64,000 nucleotides of DNA from Novosphingobium hassiacum (GCF_014196055.1 NZ_JACICY010000005.1:144591-208590); one strand, 5' to 3'; counted from the first letter of the stretch, positions 45,198-53,182 are shown. Translations and numbers: made by a program. The notes: generated by a model from the sequence alone, not told the origin.

Positions 45198-46145
45198 ATG
45201 ATGGCTTCATCTGCTGATTCCGCGCGTCATCCCGAATGGCAATACCTCGACCTGATGCGCCGGATCTGGGAGCAGGGCGACGAGCGGGTGGACCGGACGG
45301 GCGTGGGGACGCGATCCGTCTTTGGAACGCAGTTGCGGTTCGATCTGGCCGAGGGGCGGATGCCGCTGCTGACCACGAAGCGCGTGTTCTGGAAGACAGC
45401 GACGCGCGAGTTCCTGTGGTTCCTGACCGGCGATACCAACATCCGGACGCTCTGCGCGCAAGGCGTGCAGATCTGGACCGATTGGCCGCTCGACAAATAT
45501 CGCAAGGCGAGTGGCGAAGGCATCAGCCGCGAGGCGTTTTCGGATCGGATCGTCGCGGATGCTGCGTTCGCAGCCGAGTGGGGCGATCTCGGCCCGGTCT
45601 ACGGCAAGCAGTGGGTCGATTGGCCGGTGTTCGAGCCGGCCGGCGAAGGCCTGTTCCGCCAGCGAGCGGCGGGCGTCAATCAGGTGGCGCAGGTCGTCGA
45701 ATCGTTACGGACCAATCCGGGCAGTCGCCGCCATATCGTCGAAGGCTGGAACGTGGCCGAGCTGGACCGGATGGCGCTCCCACCGTGTCACAAGACATAC
45801 CAGTTTCACGTCAGCGGCAACCGCTTGAACGGGCTGCTTTACCAGCGCAGTTGCGATGTCGCGCTGGGGCTGCCGTTCAACTTGTGGGGTGGGGCGCTGT
45901 TCCTGCGGATGCTGGCGCAGCAATGCGATCTGGAACCGGGCGAACTGGTGTGGATGGGCGGGGACACGCATCTCTATCTCAACCACGCCGATCTGGTCGA
46001 GGCGCAGCTTTCCCGGGAACCACACGGCGATCCGCGGCTTGCCATCGTGCGTCGCCCGGATAGTATCTTCGACTACCGGATCGAGGATTTCGAAGTGACC
46101 GGATACGCGCCACAAGGGCAGTTGAGCGCCCCGGTCGCAGTCTGA
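45198..46145 (+). CDS. thyA: Thymidylate synthase
   Basis: A 315-aa folate-dependent enzyme that methylates dUMP to dTMP. The phosphate loop DRTGVGTRSVFG (about residues 27-38), the nucleophile in LPPCHKTYQFHV (about 196) and NRLNGLLYQRSCDVALGLPF follow. The chain carries the extra segment of about 50 residues (about 90-140, WPLDKYRKASGEGISREAF) typical of the long ThyA form. ATG 45198 and 45201 are both possible. Confidence 0.97.
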   Translation: MMASSADSARHPEWQYLDLMRRIWEQGDERVDRTGVGTRSVFGTQLRFDLAEGRMPLLTTKRVFWKTATREFLWFLTGDTNIRTLCAQGVQIWTDWPLDKYRKASGEGISREAFSDRIVADAAFAAEWGDLGPVYGKQWVDWPVFEPAGEGLFRQRAAGVNQVAQVVESLRTNPGSRRHIVEGWNVAELDRMALPPCHKTYQFHVSGNRLNGLLYQRSCDVALGLPFNLWGGALFLRMLAQQCDLEPGELVWMGGDTHLYLNHADLVEAQLSREPHGDPRLAIVRRPDSIFDYRIEDFEVTGYAPQGQLSAPVAV

Positions 46146-46154
46146 TCACGCTGA

Positions 46155-46183
46155 TTGACTCGGAAAGGCGCGTGAAATAAAAT
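46155..46183 (+). promoter_or_regulatory. Candidate sigma70-type promoter of the bkd operon
   Basis: TTGACT (46155-46160) and TAAAAT (46178-46183) are separated by exactly 17 nt, 90 nt before the E1alpha start. A CGTG / CACG inverted repeat (CGTGAAATAAAATAACACG) frames the -10 and could be an operator. Confidence 0.55.
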
Positions 46184-46273
46184 AACACGTGTCTGGAATA
46201 TTGCGTCGCGGCGGATTCGGGTTCAACCGGTCGCTTCCTCGCGGGAGAGTCAACTGATGCAGGCGTTTCCATC

Positions 46274-47557
46274 ATGACGTCAAACGCGCGCGGCAACCTG
46301 CCGCCCCTGTCGTTGCACGTGCCCGAGCCGAAGTTCCGGCCGGGGGATGCGGTCGATTATTCGCACATTGCGATCCCGGCTGCTGGCGCGCAGGCGCGGC
46401 CCGACGAAGGTTGCGTTGCGGCCGAGACCCATCCGCTGTGCCTCGACATGGTTCGGGTGCTGGATGAGGACCATCGCGCGATCGGACCGTGGGACCCCAA
46501 GCTGGATGCCGACACGCTGCGGCGGATGCTTCGCACCATGGCACTTACCCGTGCGTTCGACGATCGCATGTATCGCGGGCAGCGCCAGGGCAAGACCAGC
46601 TTTTACATGAAGTGCACCGGCGAGGAGGCGACGTCGGTCGCGCCCGCAATGGCGCTGGCCGACGATGACATGGTGTTCCCCAGCTACCGCCAGCAGGGCA
46701 TCCTGATCTCGCGCGGCTATCCGCTGGTCGAGATGGTCAACCAGATCTATTCGAACCGCGCCGACAAGCTGAAGGGTCGCCAGCTGCCGATCATGTATTC
46801 GGCGCGCGACTATTCGTTTTTCACCATCTCGGGCAACCTTGCCACGCAGTACCCGCAAGCCGTGGGCTGGGCGATGGCCAGCGCGATCAAGGGTGACAGC
46901 CGGATTGCGGCCACCTGGATCGGCGAAGGCTCGACTGCTGAAGGCGATTTTCACGCAGCGATGACCTTTGCTGCGGTTTATAATGCGCCGGTGATCTTCA
47001 ACGTCGTCAACAACCAGTGGGCGATTTCGAGCTTTTCGGGGTTTGCGGGTGCGGAGCGCACCACATTTGCGGCGCGCGCGATTGGCTATGGCATCGCCGG
47101 CATACGCGTCGATGGCAACGATCCGCTGGCGGTCTACGCCGCGACGCGCTGGGCGGCTGATCGCGCGCGCTCGAACGGTGGGCCGACGTTGATCGAGCAT
47201 TTCACCTATCGTGCCGAGGGGCATTCGACGTCTGATGATCCCGGCCAGTATCGCTCGGCGCAGGAACGCGAGGAATGGCCGCTGGGCGATCCGATCATGC
47301 GGCTGAAGCGCCACTTGATCGCTTTAGGCGAATGGTCCGACGAGCAGCACGACGCGATGGACCGTGAACTGATGGATCACGTGAAGGCCGCGACCAAGGA
47401 GGCCGAAAAGAACGGTATTCTCGGCCACGGCCTGCATCATCCGTTCCATACGATGTTCGAGGATGTGTTCGAGGAACTGCCGTGGCACCTCAAGGAACAA
47501 AGCGAGCAGGCGATCCGCGAGCGCCGGATCAAATGGCCGGAATGGAAAGAGTCATGA
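46274..47557 (+). CDS. bkdA1: Branched-chain 2-oxoacid dehydrogenase E1 component, alpha subunit
   Basis: A 427-aa thiamine-diphosphate enzyme subunit that decarboxylates branched-chain 2-oxoacids. The ThDP motif is WIGEGSTAEGDFHAAMTFAA (GEGS in place of GDGS) with VVNNQWAISS; YMKCTGEEATSVAPAMAL and the phospho-loop YRAEGHSTSDDPGQYRS (about residues 318-334) also match the BkdA1 branch rather than PdhA. The stop TGA once overlapped the next start as ATGA; a repeat now separates them. Confidence 0.92.
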   Translation: MTSNARGNLPPLSLHVPEPKFRPGDAVDYSHIAIPAAGAQARPDEGCVAAETHPLCLDMVRVLDEDHRAIGPWDPKLDADTLRRMLRTMALTRAFDDRMYRGQRQGKTSFYMKCTGEEATSVAPAMALADDDMVFPSYRQQGILISRGYPLVEMVNQIYSNRADKLKGRQLPIMYSARDYSFFTISGNLATQYPQAVGWAMASAIKGDSRIAATWIGEGSTAEGDFHAAMTFAAVYNAPVIFNVVNNQWAISSFSGFAGAERTTFAARAIGYGIAGIRVDGNDPLAVYAATRWAADRARSNGGPTLIEHFTYRAEGHSTSDDPGQYRSAQEREEWPLGDPIMRLKRHLIALGEWSDEQHDAMDRELMDHVKAATKEAEKNGILGHGLHHPFHTMFEDVFEELPWHLKEQSEQAIRERRIKWPEWKES

Positions 47558-47565
47558 TCGTGGAA

Positions 47566-47712
47566 CGCATTTCCCCACTCCTCTTCAGAGGAGGGGCAGC
47601 GAGACTTGGGTCTGCGAAGCAGGACCTAGTCGCAGCGGGGTGGTGCCGATCGGGCACTGTGCTCGGGACTGTACCACCCCCAACCCCCTCCTCTGAAGAA
47701 GAGGGGGCTTAG
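47566..47712. mobile_element. Repeat family A, full copy inserted between bkdA1 and bkdA2 with 12-bp flanking duplication
   Basis: An insertion of about 147 bp. It has outer arms of CTCCTCTTCAGAGGAGGGG type (near 47577-47597 and 47685-47709) and the family core GCGAGACTT...TAGTCGCAGCGGGG. The 12-mer ATGATCGTGGAA occurs on both sides (47554-47565 and 47713-47724). The left copy lies at the original ATGA overlap of the two E1 genes and the right copy is the present start of the beta gene. Core and arms match copies at 51524 and 59403. Confidence 0.75.
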
Positions 47713-48768
47713 ATGATCGTGGAAGAAGCTCCGGTTTCGCTGCAGGACGCACCCACGCGTCGCCTGAACATGATCGAGGCGATCAACGACGCGCTCGACA
47801 TCATGATGACGCGCGACCCCAACATCGTCGTGATGGGCGAGGATGTCGGCTACTTCGGCGGCGTGTTCCGCGCGACGGCGGGGCTGCAGAAGAAGCACGG
47901 CAAGACTCGCGTGTTCGACACGCCGATCAGCGAATGCGGGATCATCGGGGTCGCGGTCGGGATGGGCGCCTATGGCCTGCGCCCCGTGCCCGAGATCCAG
48001 TTTGCCGATTACATCTATCCGGGGCTGGACCAGCTCGTGTCGGAGGCAGCGCGGCTGCGCTACCGGTCGGCGGGTGAGTTCATCGCGCCGTTGACGGTAC
48101 GCTCTCCCTTCGGTGGCGGCATCTTCGGTGGGCAGACGCACAGTCAGAGTCCGGAGGCGCTGTTCACCCACGTTTCGGGGATCAAGACGGTCATCCCGTC
48201 GACGCCGCACGATGCCAAGGGACTGCTGATTGCGGCGATCGAGGACAACGATCCGGTGATCTTCTTCGAGCCCAAGCGCATCTACAATGGTCCGTTCAAC
48301 GGCTATTACGACAAGCCGGTCGAGCCCTGGGCGAAGCACGACGACAGCGTCGTGCCGGACGGATATTACTCGATCCCCTTGGGGAAAGCGCGCATCGTCC
48401 GCCCGGGGCAGGCGTTCACCGTGCTGGCCTATGGCACGATGGTGCACGTGGCCGCAGCGGTCTGCGCCGAGAAGGGCGTCGATGCCGAGATCATCGACTT
48501 GCGCTCGCTCGTCCCGCTGGACATCGAGACGGTGGAAAAGTCGGTGGAAAAAACCGGCAAATGTCTGATCGTCCATGAAGCGACGCGGACCTGCGGTTTC
48601 GGCGCGGAACTGTCGGCGCTGGTGCAGGAGCGCTGCTTCTATCACCTCGAAGCGCCGATCGAACGCGTGACCGGCTTCGACACGCCTTATCCCCATAGCC
48701 TCGAATGGGCCTATTTCCCCGGCCCGGTCCGCATCGGCGAGGCCATCGACCGTCTGACGAAAGCCTGA
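47713..48768 (+). CDS. bkdA2: Branched-chain 2-oxoacid dehydrogenase E1 component, beta subunit
   Basis: A 351-aa transketolase-like partner of the alpha subunit. RRLNMIEAINDALDIMM, VVMGEDVGYFGGVFRAT (residues about 35-51), IPSTPHDAKGLLIAAIEDNDP and LIVHEATRTCGFGAEL are conserved. The start ATG is retained 12 nt from the end of an inserted repeat. The downstream E2 starts 5 nt after its stop. Confidence 0.94.
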   Translation: MIVEEAPVSLQDAPTRRLNMIEAINDALDIMMTRDPNIVVMGEDVGYFGGVFRATAGLQKKHGKTRVFDTPISECGIIGVAVGMGAYGLRPVPEIQFADYIYPGLDQLVSEAARLRYRSAGEFIAPLTVRSPFGGGIFGGQTHSQSPEALFTHVSGIKTVIPSTPHDAKGLLIAAIEDNDPVIFFEPKRIYNGPFNGYYDKPVEPWAKHDDSVVPDGYYSIPLGKARIVRPGQAFTVLAYGTMVHVAAAVCAEKGVDAEIIDLRSLVPLDIETVEKSVEKTGKCLIVHEATRTCGFGAELSALVQERCFYHLEAPIERVTGFDTPYPHSLEWAYFPGPVRIGEAIDRLTKA

Positions 48769-48773
48769 TCCCC

Positions 48774-50144
48774 ATGGCAAATTACACATTCCGCCTGCCC
48801 GACATCGGTGAGGGCATCGCCGAGGCCGAGATCGTCGCGTGGCACGTCAAGGTCGGCGATCTGGTCGAGGAAGATGGCCGAATTGCCGACATGATGACCG
48901 ACAAGGCGACGGTCGAGATGGAGAGCCCGGTGACCGGGCGAGTCATTTCCGTCGCGGGTGAGGTCGGCGATGTTATCGCGATCGGATCGGCGCTGGTGGT
49001 GATCGAGACCGAGGGGGAGGGTGACGTCAGCGATGGTCCTTCGGCAGGCTCAGGACGAGCGGAGCTTGTTGAAGAGCGCATCGAGGCGGAGAATCCCGAC
49101 GCGGGCGATGTGGCGAGGGTTGAGGCTGCTGGTCCGCAAACCACGCCCGAACCAGCCGCAGAGCCGTCCGTGTCGAGCGAAGTCGAGACACCGCGCGCTC
49201 CGCCAGCCACAAGCACCAACGCCCAGCCCAGCAAGAGTGTCTCGACTTCGCTCGACACGAACGGGGGTGGTGGCAAGGTCTTGGCCAGTCCCGCCGTGCG
49301 CCAGCGGGCGAGCGATCTTGGGATCAATCTTTCCGAAGTCCGTCCGTCCGAGGAAGGGCGTATCCGCCACGCTGACCTTGACCAGTTCCTGAGCTACAAT
49401 GCGCAGGGCGGCTACCGGTCGGCCGGCGCAGAGCGCGGCGACGAGGTGATCAAGGTCATCGGCATGCGCCGCCGCATTGCCGAGAACATGGCAGCGTCCA
49501 AGCGGCATATCCCGCACTTCTCCTATGTCGAGGAGTGCGATGTGACTGCGCTTGAGGTCATGCGCGAACAGTTGAATTCGGCGCGCGGGGACAAGCCCAA
49601 GCTGACCATGCTGCCGCTGCTGATCACTGCGATCTGTCGGACGATCCCGCAATTCCCGATGATCAACGCACGCTACGACGACGAGGCGGGCGTAGTGACG
49701 CGGCATGGTGCGGTGCACTTGGGGATCGCGGCACAGACGCCTGCGGGGCTGATGGTGCCGGTGGTTCGCAATGCGCAAGGGCTGAACTTGTGGCAGCTTG
49801 CGCGCGAGATCGGGCGACTGGCGGAGGCGGCGCGGAGCGGCACTGCCAAGTCCGACGAGCTCTCCGGATCGACCCTGACGCTGACCTCGCTCGGGCCGTT
49901 GGGCGGCGTGGCGACGACTCCGGTGATCAATCGCCCCGAAGTCGCGATCATCGGACCGAACCGGATCATCGAACGGCCGATGTTCGTGAGCGACGGGATG
50001 GGCGGCGAGCGCATCGAAAGGCGCAAGCTGATGAATATCTCGATCAGTTGCGATCACCGCGTGGTTGACGGATACGACGCGGCAAGCTTTGTTCAGGCGG
50101 TGAAGAAGTTGATCGAGACGCCGGTGCTGCTGCTGGCGGATTGA
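48774..50144 (+). CDS. bkdB: Branched-chain 2-oxoacid dehydrogenase E2 (dihydrolipoyl acyltransferase)
   Basis: A 456-aa core enzyme with one lipoyl domain (residues 3-79; lipoylated K44 in MMTDKATVEM), a long linker (80-168), a peripheral-subunit-binding domain (about 170-205, LASPAVRQRASDLGINLSEV) and a catalytic domain with the HxxxD motif in ISCDHRVVDGYDAASF. The linker has absorbed two intergenic repeats in frame: family D (residues about 87-101, PSAGSGRAELVEE) and family C (about 131-164, SVSSEVETP to VSTSLDTNG). No dihydrolipoamide dehydrogenase (E3) gene follows, so E3 must come from elsewhere. Confidence 0.94.
   Translation: MANYTFRLPDIGEGIAEAEIVAWHVKVGDLVEEDGRIADMMTDKATVEMESPVTGRVISVAGEVGDVIAIGSALVVIETEGEGDVSDGPSAGSGRAELVEERIEAENPDAGDVARVEAAGPQTTPEPAAEPSVSSEVETPRAPPATSTNAQPSKSVSTSLDTNGGGGKVLASPAVRQRASDLGINLSEVRPSEEGRIRHADLDQFLSYNAQGGYRSAGAERGDEVIKVIGMRRRIAENMAASKRHIPHFSYVEECDVTALEVMREQLNSARGDKPKLTMLPLLITAICRTIPQFPMINARYDDEAGVVTRHGAVHLGIAAQTPAGLMVPVVRNAQGLNLWQLAREIGRLAEAARSGTAKSDELSGSTLTLTSLGPLGGVATTPVINRPEVAIIGPNRIIERPMFVSDGMGGERIERRKLMNISISCDHRVVDGYDAASFVQAVKKLIETPVLLLAD
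49037..49062. repeat. Repeat family D fragment inside bkdB
   Basis: The stretch contains CTTCGGCAGGCTCAGGACGA, a motif I recognise as a frequent short intergenic repeat of sphingomonads. Here it is translated within the E2 linker. Confidence 0.55.
49169..49259. repeat. Repeat family C, long-loop copy inside bkdB
   Basis: 23-nt arms (49169-49191 and 49237-49259) are exact reverse complements and carry GTGTCGAGCGAAGTCGAGAC. The 45-nt loop is coding linker. The same arms reappear at 63870-63931 with an 8-nt loop. Confidence 0.9.
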
Positions 50145-50161
50145 TCCTGTCGGAGGGAGCA

Positions 50162-50734
50162 ATGGCGACGCTTGAACCGCGTATCGACGAGCATATCGCC
50201 AAGGCGGGCGACTTCGCCAAGCCGATCCTCGAGCATTTCCGCGCGATCGTGCATCGCGTCGTACCGGAGTGCGAGGAGGCGATAAAGTGGGGCATGCCGC
50301 ACTTCACGCTCGGCGGACGCAACATGGCGGGAATGGCCGCGTTCAAGAAGCACGTGTCGATCTTCTTTCATCACGACGAGGAAGCGGGCGGGACCGGCAA
50401 GTTCCGACAGATCGCGTCACTGGATGCCATGCCACCGGATCAGGAGATCGAGGCCAAGGTTCGGGCGGCGGTCGAGCGGCTAGCCAAGCCTGCCGTCAAG
50501 GCGCCCAAGGCAGCGCCCAAACCGGTGCCGGAAATGCCTGATGCGTTTGCCTCAGCGCTTGATGGTGCCGATGTGCGCGCGCGGTTCGACGCAATGCCGC
50601 CGGGTTATCGGCGCGAATATATCGAGTGGGTTGCCGAGGCGAAGACTGATGCCACGCGCGACAAGCGTATCGCGCAGTCGGTCGAGTGGATCGGCGAGGG
50701 CAAGCACCGCAACTGGAAGTACCAGAAGTGCTGA
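50162..50734 (+). CDS. DUF1801 / YdeI-OmpD-associated family protein
   Basis: A 190-aa protein. The N-terminal DUF1801 domain (about residues 15-105) has ECEEAIKWGMPHFTLGGRNM and MAAFKKHVSIFFHH; a Lys/Ala/Pro linker (about 110-125) leads to a C-terminal YdeI-type helical module (FDAMPPGYRREYIEWVAEAK, RIAQSVEWIGEGKHRNWKYQ). The fold is related to a heme- or metal-binding family but function is unknown. ATG 50162 follows GGAGGGA by 3 nt. It is 17 nt after bkdB, so may be read through. Confidence 0.85.
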   Translation: MATLEPRIDEHIAKAGDFAKPILEHFRAIVHRVVPECEEAIKWGMPHFTLGGRNMAGMAAFKKHVSIFFHHDEEAGGTGKFRQIASLDAMPPDQEIEAKVRAAVERLAKPAVKAPKAAPKPVPEMPDAFASALDGADVRARFDAMPPGYRREYIEWVAEAKTDATRDKRIAQSVEWIGEGKHRNWKYQKC

Positions 50735-50738
50735 GGCT

Positions 50739-51200
50739 TCAGCGTACTACGCCGCGATAGGTCAGTTGCCCACTGCCGCGTGTGCCTGGGACTCTCCAGC
50801 GCAAGTGGGTGACGTCTTCGGGTGAAGCAAGGCGGAGGTTGCCGTCGCCGTCGCGCACCTGCAGATCACCCAGCGTTCCCCAGCTGCGTCCGCCATCGAC
50901 CGACACTTCCTCGTCGCCATCGCCGCTGCGCTGGAAGGCTATGGCGCGGGGCATGGGGTTGGTGACCGTGAAAGTGCGGGCGCGGGCTGCGGTCCAGTTG
51001 ACGATGAAGATCACGCGGTCGCCGGGCGTCAGGCGGTCGGCGCGTTCAAGAATGCGGGCCGTGCCGCCGCCGGGCGTTGAGACGAAGCGTTCGACGAAGA
51101 CGTCGCTGGCGAAGCGGACCTGGTCGGCGGCTTGTGCTGCGGTCGGAACGCAGAGCATTGTCGCGCCGGTTGCGCCAAGAACAACGGAACGTGCAATCAT
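50739..51200 (-). CDS. Exported protein of unknown function
   Basis: A 153-aa secreted protein. Start at 51200 gives MIARSVVLGATGATMLCVPT with cleavage near AQAADQV (about residue 25). The mature part is beta-rich, VERFVSTPGGGTARILERAD, TPGDRVIFIVNWTA, TFTVTNPMPRAIAF, and ends HLRWRVPGTRGSGQLTYRG. The pattern is like one bacterial DUF11-type surface repeat. Convergent with the DUF1801 gene (4-nt gap). Confidence 0.75.
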   Translation of the reverse strand: MIARSVVLGATGATMLCVPTAAQAADQVRFASDVFVERFVSTPGGGTARILERADRLTPGDRVIFIVNWTAARARTFTVTNPMPRAIAFQRSGDGDEEVSVDGGRSWGTLGDLQVRDGDGNLRLASPEDVTHLRWRVPGTRGSGQLTYRGVVR

Positions 51201-51323
51201 CGCGGAGGCCCCCGCACGACCCAATTCGTGCGTAGCGGCCTTGTCGCACAGGGGTGCTAAAACGCGGTTAACGGCGGTTCACCACGTTTTTGCGCAGGTC
51301 GGCAAAATGCTGCACGATCAGCG

Positions 51324-51352
51324 TTGACAGCCTCCGGCGACTGCCATAGAGG
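51324..51352 (+). promoter_or_regulatory. Promoter of tRNA-Asp copy 1
   Basis: TTGACA (51324-51329), 17-nt spacer, TAGAGG (51347-51352). The same arrangement precedes copy 2, supporting the call. Confidence 0.6.
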
Positions 51353-51370
51353 CGGCGCTCCCAAGGGTGA

Positions 51371-51447
51371 GCGGGTGTAGCTCAGTTGGTTAGAGTATCG
51401 GCCTGTCACGCCGAGGGTCGCGGGTTCAAGTCCCGTCACTCGCGCCA
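51371..51447 (+). tRNA. tRNA-Asp (anticodon GTC), copy 1
   Basis: A 77-nt gene with CCA. Acceptor GCGGGTG pairs with CACTCGC (one G-T), discriminator G. Anticodon loop CTGTCAC gives GTC. Identical over its full length to copy 2 at 51721. Confidence 0.98.
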
Positions 51448-51461
51448 TTGGGAAGATGAAG

Positions 51462-51485
51462 AAGGCGCTTTCGGGCGCCTTTTTC
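51462..51485 (+). terminator. Rho-independent terminator of tRNA-Asp copy 1
   Basis: AAGGCGC-TTTCGG-GCGCCTT (51462-51481) followed by TTTT. Confidence 0.88.
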
Positions 51486-51523
51486 TTTGCGTTCGTTTCA
51501 GTAAATTAGACTTATGTAGGAAA

Positions 51524-51602
51524 CCCACCCCCAACCCCTCCCTTAAGGGAGGGGAGCGAGACTTATTGAGCCTTTAGGCGAAGTTAGTCGCAGCGGGGAG
51601 GG
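51524..51602. repeat. Repeat family A, full copy between the tRNA-Asp genes
   Basis: CCCACCCCCAACCCCTCCCT hairpin arm, then GGGGAGCGAGACTTATTGAG and AGTTAGTCGCAGCGGGGAGG. It matches the reverse complement of the copy at 59403 nearly base for base. Confidence 0.85.
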
Positions 51603-51671
51603 TATGCGGCGCTAATGGGTGATGGCAAGATCCTGGTACGATCTGGTCGGGCATTTCCGGCTTTCAGCGTG

Positions 51672-51700
51672 TTGACAGCCTGCCACGCCTGCCATAGATG
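51672..51700 (+). promoter_or_regulatory. Promoter of tRNA-Asp copy 2
   Basis: TTGACA (51672-51677), 17-nt spacer, TAGATG (51695-51700), 21 nt before the tRNA. Confidence 0.6.
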
Positions 51701-51720
51701 CGCGGCTCCCCAAGGGGCGA

Positions 51721-51797
51721 GCGGGTGTAGCTCAGTTGGTTAGAGTATCGGCCTGTCACGCCGAGGGTCGCGGGTTCAAGTCCCGTCACTCGCGCCA
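51721..51797 (+). tRNA. tRNA-Asp (anticodon GTC), copy 2
   Basis: Identical in sequence to copy 1, exactly 350 nt downstream, with a similar upstream promoter. Confidence 0.98.
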
Positions 51798-51825
51798 CCT
51801 TGGGGAATTTCACGGCACGGGCGTT

Positions 51826-52044
51826 TCAGCCCCAGCGGCCGGTTTCCATCCAGATCAGGAAGCGGCGTAGCGGGAGCAGCCAGGCTACTCCAAGTACGAT
51901 GTAGACTACGGTCTGGACTGCCACGTGCCACTGCCCGATCGTGCCCGAGAACGCGGCGATGGCTGCGGCGTAAAGCACAAGTGCCAGCATCAGCAGGATG
52001 ATTCCGATCGGCTTGCGCCAGGTGGGGCGATAGTCCTGGCTCAC
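51826..52044 (-). CDS. DUF2842 family small membrane protein
   Basis: A 72-aa protein with two transmembrane helices (about residues 14-34 PIGIILLMLALVLYAAAIAA, and 43-61 VQTVVYIVLGVAWLLPL) and a conserved end LIWMETGRWG. This matches alphaproteobacterial DUF2842. The GTG start overlaps the 5-formyl-THF cyclo-ligase stop (GTGA), so it is translationally coupled. Function unknown. Confidence 0.85.
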   Translation of the reverse strand: MSQDYRPTWRKPIGIILLMLALVLYAAAIAAFSGTIGQWHVAVQTVVYIVLGVAWLLPLRRFLIWMETGRWG

Positions 52045-52628
52045 GCAGCGTTCTCCCAAGGTCCGTAGATCCGCGTCGGCGTTACCACGGCGTGGAGGGG
52101 TTGGTCATGGGGCTCATGGGGCAATTCGGCAGCAAGCTGGCAATCCCATGCGAGGCCGATGGCTGTGGTCGCCGGGTGCGCGGCGAGCCAGCGGTCGTAG
52201 TGACCACCGCCCTGACCGAGCCTGCCGCCGTTCTCGTCGAAACCGACGAGGGGCATAAACAGCACATCGGGGACGCGTTCCGGAGCGTCGTCAGAGGGTT
52301 GCACGATGCCTTGCCATGGGCTGGGGACCAACAGATCGTCTATCCACGGGGAGGCCCATTCGCGGAAGATCATCGGGGCATCGCGCCCGGAAAACCATGG
52401 CAGTGCGACCTTGTGGCCCGCCTCGTGGAAGAAGCGCGCGTAGGCGGTGGCAGGGGCTTCGGCGGGGCCTGCGAGATAGAGGCCGACCGTGGCACCTGCG
52501 GGCACCATCGCCACGACGGGCGAGGGCGGGCGCATGAACATCAGGGCTTTGACGCGCGGATCGAGGCTGGCGACATGGGCGTTGCGCCGCGCTCTGAGAT
52601 CTTTGCGCAGCGCAATTTTCGGGTCCAC
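52041..52628 (-). CDS. 5-formyltetrahydrofolate cyclo-ligase
   Basis: A 195-aa ATP-dependent enzyme that turns 5-formyl-THF into 5,10-methenyl-THF. The ATP/Mg-binding motif GGRLGQGGGHYDRWLAAH (about residues 134-151) is diagnostic, with N-terminal KIALRKDLRARR. GTG start at 52628. It follows zapA and the 6S RNA gene on the same strand, the order seen in E. coli (zapA-ssrS-ygfA). Confidence 0.94.
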   Translation of the reverse strand: MDPKIALRKDLRARRNAHVASLDPRVKALMFMRPPSPVVAMVPAGATVGLYLAGPAEAPATAYARFFHEAGHKVALPWFSGRDAPMIFREWASPWIDDLLVPSPWQGIVQPSDDAPERVPDVLFMPLVGFDENGGRLGQGGGHYDRWLAAHPATTAIGLAWDCQLAAELPHEPHDQPLHAVVTPTRIYGPWENAA

Positions 52629-52639
52629 GCAATGCTCCA

Positions 52640-52788
52640 GGGAGAGAAGGGGGAGGGTGACGGGCCCACCGTGGGTCGTTAGCTCGGAAAATCCTCCGAC
52701 GCCTCGACGTCAGGTGGGGATCGTGTACCGAAGACCAGGGTCAAAGGCAGGGACAACCCCCTTGGATTGCTTATAGCCTCAGGGATAT
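52640..52788 (-). ncRNA. ssrS: 6S RNA
   Basis: The 200-nt gap between zapA and the 5-formyl-THF cyclo-ligase gene is the conserved site of 6S RNA in proteobacteria. On the minus strand it begins ATATCCCTGAGG, resembling the E. coli 5' end AUUUCUCUGAG, and contains stem-rich sequence. 6S RNA binds sigma70-RNA polymerase in stationary phase. The ends are estimates. Confidence 0.72.
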
Positions 52789-52828
52789 TCATGCGGCTCG
52801 TGCCGGGCAGATCCCGTCACTTCCCTAT

Positions 52829-53182
52829 CTAGGCGCTTACCGGACCTTGCTCAAGGGCTTGCCTGACTTTTTCGACCCGCTCGGCCATTTGATTGACCCG
52901 TTCGACCAGCCGTTCGATCGCGCTTTCCTCGATCGACTGGGAGACTGGAGTGGAAGTGGGCGGCGACGCAGCGGTGGCGGGAGCCTCACGGTGGGCGTCA
53001 TGCAGTTCGTCGGCGAGCATCAGTGCGGCGAACAGGAGCGTGCGAGACTCGCTCTGCGCGCCGCCGATCCGCCTTGCGCGTTCGTCGATCATGCGGCCGA
53101 GCATTTCGATATGCGACTCTTCGCCTGCCGCACATGAGACCGCAGTCGGGCGTCCGGCGATGATCAGATTGACGTTGCTCAT
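52829..53182 (-). CDS. zapA: Cell division protein ZapA
   Basis: A 117-aa FtsZ-ring stabiliser. The N-terminal NVNLIIAGRPTAVSCAAGEE and IEMLGRMIDERARRIG with LLFAALMLADELHDA are ZapA-typical; the C-terminal half is a coiled coil (about residues 80-112). ATG 53182 overlaps the stop of the upstream coiled-coil gene (ATGA). Confidence 0.93.
   Translation of the reverse strand: MSNVNLIIAGRPTAVSCAAGEESHIEMLGRMIDERARRIGGAQSESRTLLFAALMLADELHDAHREAPATAASPPTSTPVSQSIEESAIERLVERVNQMAERVEKVRQALEQGPVSA

Noticed and set aside
47554..47712. Short frame starting at the left ATGATCGTGGAA copy as a real small gene
   Set aside because: Its codons are the translated family A repeat and it stops directly before the true bkdA2 start.
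44987..51797. tRNA genes as prophage or island insertion points
   Set aside because: No integrase, phage or conjugation gene lies near tRNA-Pro, tRNA-Asn or the tRNA-Asp pair.
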